From Corbicula japonica (taxonomy: Eukaryota > Mollusca > Bivalvia > Venerida > Cyrenidae), in contig JAZAYU010000007.1 in the NCBI GenBank assembly GCA_038501625.1, positions 2,583,685 to 2,647,684 of the forward strand: a stretch of 64,000 nt of DNA, in the 5' to 3' direction. The position numbers were made by a program, and so were the translations under genes. The notes beneath the pieces were generated by a model. It ran no database searches, was not told the DNA's origin, and saw nothing but the letters and a program-made list of their open reading frames with translations. Every line of letters starts with the position of its first letter. Position 1 is the first letter of the stretch. Of the stretch, positions 61,924 through 64,000 are shown piece by piece.

Positions 61924-62174
61924 GAGGCACGCCACGGGAAAAGGTACCTTCGGTCATTTTTTATGTCATTTTTGTTGTTACTATATTTAGAAAGAACTTT
62001 CAAATTTCTATTATTTTCTCATAACAAAACAGTGATTTTGTTACACATTTTGACAATAAAATGGTATTTTTTCAGCGAATTGCATAATAATTAATGTCGT
62101 CTGCTCAACTTTATGACGTCGTTTCAAGGATTGACGTCAACTGCCCGAAGGTACCTTTTCCCGTGGCGTGCCTC
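61924..62174. mobile_element. 251-bp MITE with 30-bp perfect TIRs
   Basis: Positions 61924-61953 (starting GAGGCACGCCACGGG) are the exact reverse complement of 62145-62174. GAGT flanks both ends (61920-61923 and 62175-62178), a candidate 4-bp target duplication. Two tgacgtca-like motifs lie near the right end. It sits about 440 bp upstream of the DUF229 exon. Confidence 0.85.
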
Positions 62175-62351
62175 GAGTTATGATTGACCACAAGCCAAAC
62201 CACAGCTGCCATCATTTTTCACCCAAATCACAGAGAGACAGAAACATATATATTATAATATGATCGGCCAAATACCTTCCCGCTTGACAGTAACTTAATC
62301 TGTTGTTGTTGTTCGTTTTTTTCATTTTACCATTGTATGCATCATTTTCGA

Positions 62352-62560
62352 GATGGTTGGTGGTGGGTTAGAATTAGATCACCAAGCCAGTTTGTAATTG
62401 TTAGTTCTGGTAAAAATGTGGGAGTTGTTGGTAAAACCTTTAACATGGTGTAAATCTCCTGTTATGTTTAAATTTTATAGACATATCCTCTCTTGTTCTC
62501 CATTAATATGATATGTGGAAAGGATGGTTTTTGGTGGGGTGGCGGGCGTCTTCTTTAAGT
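62352..62560 (+). repeat. R1 dispersed repeat, diverged copy
   Basis: Diverged R1 order: gatggttggtggtgggtt, gatcaccaagcc, gttggtaaaacc, ctctcttgttctcc. Assignment is weaker than for the other copies. Confidence 0.4.
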
Positions 62561-62569
62561 TTTGTTAAT

Positions 62570-62613
62570 ATAAGTTATACCTTTTATTCTTTCCTTATGT
62601 CAATTCATTACAG
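62570..62613 (+). promoter_or_regulatory. Probable 3' splice acceptor of the DUF229 exon
   Basis: A pyrimidine-rich run (ccttttattctttccttatg) ends in tcattacag immediately before gtagagaATG. This implies a 5' non-coding exon upstream, not identified here. Confidence 0.55.
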
Positions 62614-64000
62614 GTAGAGAATGGCTGTCAGTGAATTCAGAATACGACGTAGTGTCTTACCACTTGCCGGAATTCTGGTAATGATCTGTCTGACATTCAT
62701 TTGTTCGCTGTCTTGGTTTTCCTTTCATCCAAAGATTGCGCATACTCTACAGAAATCAATATGGTTCAACAATCCACAATCTGACGATAAATATCTAGTC
62801 GACACACCATCCTGTAAAATTAGGAATTTCGACCCTTTCGATGAAACCATCCGACGGTTTGTCAAGTACAATACGCCAAATTGCAAGGAAAATACTACTG
62901 TATTATACCAGGATGGATTATATTTAGGTATAAACTGGACAGTCGTACAGAGCACTACCGAAACTCGACACTTGAAGTATTGCACACTTATTCCTATCTA
63001 TCGGCCAAAGAATGAATCCACAAATAAAAATTATTTCAAGTATCTGGAGGAATCACAATCTTTTAACGAAACAATTAAAGTTAAGCATGATTTTGTCCGA
63101 GTAAATTGCTATGACGATAACAGAACAATGGTATATGTTGATTTCCGTGCATTTGTAATACCGATAAAAAGTATTTCATATCAAACAAGCGGTCTGAACA
63201 TACCGAATGTTTTGTTGATAGGATTGGATTCTGTTTCAAGATTAAATTTTTTAAGACAAATGAATAAAACGCGAAAATTGCTTGAAAACAATGCATTCGC
63301 ATACACCATGTTGGGTTACAATAAAATTGATGACAACACATTTGTGAATATAGTACCACTCTCTCTAGGCAAATTAGTGTCTGAATTAGTATCTGAATTA
63401 CATTGGAACACAACCCAGTCCTTCGATAAATTTAGTTTTATTTGGAAACAATTTTCTCAGAAAGGTTATCAAACATTATATGCAGAAGACTCGTCTGGTA
63501 TTTCAATTTTTGATTATTTAAAAAGGGGGTTCGATACGCCACCGGTCGATCATTTCTATCGTCCATTCTGTATAGCAATGGAAAAGGAAAAGAGCAGATG
63601 GTCAAACCGAATGTGTTTTCAAAACCGACTTGAGGCTTCAATTATGCTTAATTACACGTATGACTTTTTCAACGCTTACAATTCACATCCCGTATTTGCC
63701 TTCACATTTATTACAAAGGCTACTCACGACGATAGCAATGGTGCAAGCAAACTCGACGACGCTTTTTATAATTTCTTTAGCCGCCTAAGTGTTACTGATG
63801 CATACAAAAACACATTCATATTTTTCTTTAGTGACCATGGCAGTAGATATGGAAATATTAGAAATACCTACATTGGCAAACTTGAAGAAAGACTTCCATT
63901 TATGTACATTATAATACCGGCTTGGTTTCAAAATAAATTTCAAGAAGTTGTTAAGATACTTAAGACCAACCAAAGACGCCTGAGTACACCATTTGATGTT
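62614..64000 (+). CDS. DUF229 (sulfatase-like) membrane protein, 5' part
   Basis: An exon opens after a pyrimidine-rich acceptor (ttcattacag, ending 62613). ATG at 62621 in a good context (gagaATGG) begins 460 codons with no stop, running off the window. Residues 7-10 are basic (RIRR) and about 12-35 form one hydrophobic segment, so a type II signal anchor is likely, with the rest luminal or extracellular. NVLLIGLDSVSRLNF (Asp203) and LGYNKIDDNTF follow. The second metal-site-like motif, FSDHG (Asp405-His406), is followed by NTYIGKLEERLPFMY. These are hallmarks of the DUF229 family (Pfam PF02995), which has the alkaline phosphatase/sulfatase fold. Many NxS/T sites suggest glycosylation. Family members usually run to about 500-650 residues, so perhaps 100-200 are missing. 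The substrate is not established. This appears to be the only intact host gene in the window. Confidence 0.85.

Noticed and set aside
62725..63973. Minus-strand open frames of 62-110 codons at 62725-62985, 63081-63413, 63438-63641 and 63785-63973
   Set aside because: They are antisense shadows of the DUF229 exon and have no domains.

Overview
This window looks like eukaryotic, AT-rich, repeat-dominated DNA from a lophotrochozoan animal, most likely a bivalve (clam-type) mollusc. The inference rests on intron-style splice signals, large amounts of transposon debris, a Naiad-type Penelope-like reverse transcriptase, a LINE tail of a kind common in bivalves, and a DUF229 membrane sulfatase-like gene. 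I see no rRNA, no tRNA that folds convincingly, no CRISPR array and no prokaryotic operon. The only convincing host protein-coding sequence is the last 1.4 kb.

Layout. 1-9.55 kb: one copy of a dispersed repeat (here called R1) is split by a 9.2-kb composite insertion flanked by TTAATT. The insertion holds a foldback sequence, two tandem units with the same edges but cargos of 0.46 and 7.6 kb, a GC-rich 68-bp minisatellite, a very stable hairpin, a 364-bp MITE and a 1.18-kb element with 9-bp target duplications. 9.55-15.3 kb: repeat blocks, another R1 copy and a 654-bp TTAA-flanked MITE. 15.35-18.16 kb: an LTR retroelement with two ~297-bp LTRs and no visible gag/pol. 18.2-23.0 kb: AT-rich DNA, repeat R3, and the 3' end of a LINE. 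24.3-26.0 kb, minus strand: a Harbinger transposase relic fused to the 5' half of a Naiad-like element, itself interrupted by a Harbinger-type MITE. 26.47-26.59 kb: a nearly perfect 121-bp palindrome with 8-bp target duplications.

27.25-50.61 kb is a direct tandem duplication of an ~11.7-kb unit. The copies appear identical apart from a (CT)n length change, one A in a homopolymer and one junction base. Each copy carries a dead Naiad-like reverse transcriptase with shared lesions, two R1 copies and one R3 copy. In the Naiad sequences, TGA replaces a conserved Cys at two places that are shared by the diverged 24-25 kb copy, which fits the selenocysteine-encoding Naiads reported from clams.

51.14-61.17 kb is the most striking object: a ~10-kb foldback structure. 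Two arms of short degenerate tandem repeats (4.4 and 2.7 kb) lie in opposite orientation around a 2.9-kb spacer. The outermost ends match as inverted repeats and are flanked by a 7-bp direct repeat. The spacer holds a further ~1-kb TIR element and a decayed Cys-motif coding relic. 61.2-64 kb: R1 fragments, a 251-bp MITE with 30-bp perfect TIRs, then a splice acceptor and a 460-codon open exon of the DUF229 gene, which runs off the window.

The genes do not form a pathway. The window is a stack of nested mobile elements next to one host gene. Homology statements are from memory of protein families; no search was run.
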